Shown here piece by piece: positions 12,692 to 13,476 of a stretch of DNA of 13,476 bases. Made by a program: the position numbers and the translations under genes. The stretch covers positions 1 through 13,476 of the forward strand of contig JAAXGS010000050.1 in NCBI GenBank assembly GCA_012271225.1, written 5' to 3'. Each line of letters begins with the position of its first letter. Positions within the stretch are counted from its first letter, which is position 1. This DNA is from Dehalococcoidia bacterium. Its GTDB lineage: Bacteria; Chloroflexota; Dehalococcoidia; UBA6926. Below the pieces are notes generated by a model that saw nothing but the letters and a program-made list of their open reading frames with translations, was not told where the DNA came from and made no database searches.

Positions 12692-13476
12692 GTGGAACTG
12701 ATCGCCATTCAGGGCCGGATCACGGAAACAGAGGCCGATTGCGCCATTGTCGAGGTGTGGGAGGACCGTCTGGAACGGCCCCTGCCCGGCGCGGCCGGCG
12801 CGGTGGACGCGGCTCTGGATGGTCGACTATCGATGCTCATTGAGGACGGCGAGATCCGCGGCAAGCGCGGCGAGATGACCATCATTCACACCATGGGCAG
12901 TATTGCGCCGCGCCGCGTCATGGCGCTTGGCTGCGGATCCACGTCCGACGCGAACGCCAACGCCATACGCCGCGTGAGCGCGGAAATGGCGCGCCGCGCC
13001 CGCGCCAACGGCTATCGGAGAATCGCCGTTGAGCGCCCGGCCGCCGGAATCATCGCAGCGGCGGACGCCGCGCAGGCGGCGGCAGAGGGCGTGATTCTCG
13101 GTCTGTATCGGATAACTACGGACGGCGCGAAGAACGATGACGACAACGACCGTGAAATCGAGACGATCACGTACGTCGATGAGGACGGCGGGGCGCAGTC
13201 CGATATGGACCGCGGCCTTGACCGCGGCGCGATCATCGCGGAGGCCGTGGCGCTCGCCCGCGATCTGGCCAATGAGCCCGCCAACCGCATGACGCCGTCC
13301 ATCCTCGCGCAGCGGGCGCGGGAGGCGGCGGAAATGGCCGGCGTGGCGTGCAGCTCCCTCAGCATGGGTGAGATAACGGAGATGGGAATGGGGGGGCTGC
13401 TGGGCGTATCGGCAGGCTCCCATCAGCCCCCGGCGTTCATCATCCTTGAGCATCGCGGAGACCCGCAGGGCGCCCG
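12692..13476 (+). CDS. pepA: Leucyl aminopeptidase (M17 family), partial at right edge
   Basis: An open frame from GTG 12692 that runs off the window, giving 261 complete codons. The N-terminal part (about residues 1-165) has the M17 macro-like fold pattern: a valine/isoleucine-rich start, IIHTMGSIAPRRVMALGCG at 64-82, and repeated Ala-rich helices. From residue 182 it enters the start of the catalytic domain, AEAVALARDLANEPANRMTP, equivalent to the family's R-L-N-P-N-MTP, then AGVACSSLSMGEITEMGMGGLLGVSAGS, matching the E-I---GMG--L-V--GS line. The two-zinc ligands and catalytic residues lie beyond the edge. A complete M17 enzyme is about 480-510 residues, so roughly half is missing. It is a cytosolic peptidase releasing N-terminal residues. 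The start is supported by GGAGTG six bases upstream; an upstream ATG at 12678 is out of frame. It probably has its own promoter. Confidence 0.93.
   Translation, partial: MELIAIQGRITETEADCAIVEVWEDRLERPLPGAAGAVDAALDGRLSMLIEDGEIRGKRGEMTIIHTMGSIAPRRVMALGCGSTSDANANAIRRVSAEMARRARANGYRRIAVERPAAGIIAAADAAQAAAEGVILGLYRITTDGAKNDDDNDREIETITYVDEDGGAQSDMDRGLDRGAIIAEAVALARDLANEPANRMTPSILAQRAREAAEMAGVACSSLSMGEITEMGMGGLLGVSAGSHQPPAFIILEHRGDPQGA

Overview
The window looks like chromosomal DNA of a GC-rich, free-living bacterium, most likely a member of the Chloroflexota (Dehalococcoidia or SAR202-like). The reasons are indirect: a secreted protein with a long Thr-Pro linker typical of that phylum, a DUF3090 gene (a family of Actinobacteria and Chloroflexota), a BioD-like/DRTGG protein, a stand-alone molybdenum hydroxylase large subunit, and TATAAT-like -10 boxes with GGAGG ribosome binding sites. 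This placement is inference. I see no insertion sequence, phage gene, CRISPR array or integrase, so the content reads as ordinary core and accessory genome.

Layout. 1-1423 (minus): a translationally coupled pair, a P-loop/DRTGG protein followed by a DUF3090 protein cut by the window edge. 1645-2484 (plus): an MBL-fold metallohydrolase. 2526-2795 (minus): a small unknown protein, convergent with the metallohydrolase. 2796-3123: a 328-base gap with a large palindrome, a strong divergent promoter and a 147-nt leader. 3124-4395 (plus): a secreted, membrane-anchored Ig/cadherin-like protein with a Thr-Pro stalk, closed by a strong hairpin terminator at 4435-4475. 4540-6786 (minus): a xanthine dehydrogenase/aldehyde oxidoreductase family molybdopterin subunit, preceded on the same strand by tRNA-Asn(GTT). 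7206-8321 (plus): proC (proline synthesis) and a YggT-family membrane protein. 8410-9732 (plus): an MFS exporter with its own promoter. 9884-12615 (plus): a compact cluster of a PadR regulator, a HAAS-domain membrane protein, a divergent PlsY-like acyltransferase and a P-loop kinase. 12692 to the right edge (plus): the start of an M17 leucyl aminopeptidase.

How they fit. Most units are housekeeping or small regulatory modules. The most system-like piece is the PadR-HAAS pair, in which a membrane protein with a cytosolic helical domain is encoded beside a winged-helix repressor, followed within 18 bases by a PlsY homologue with altered motifs and a 4-base-overlapping kinase. The surface protein is a self-contained transcription unit with promoter, leader and terminator all visible. 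No feature is clearly a wholly new system; the findings list points that deserve checking.
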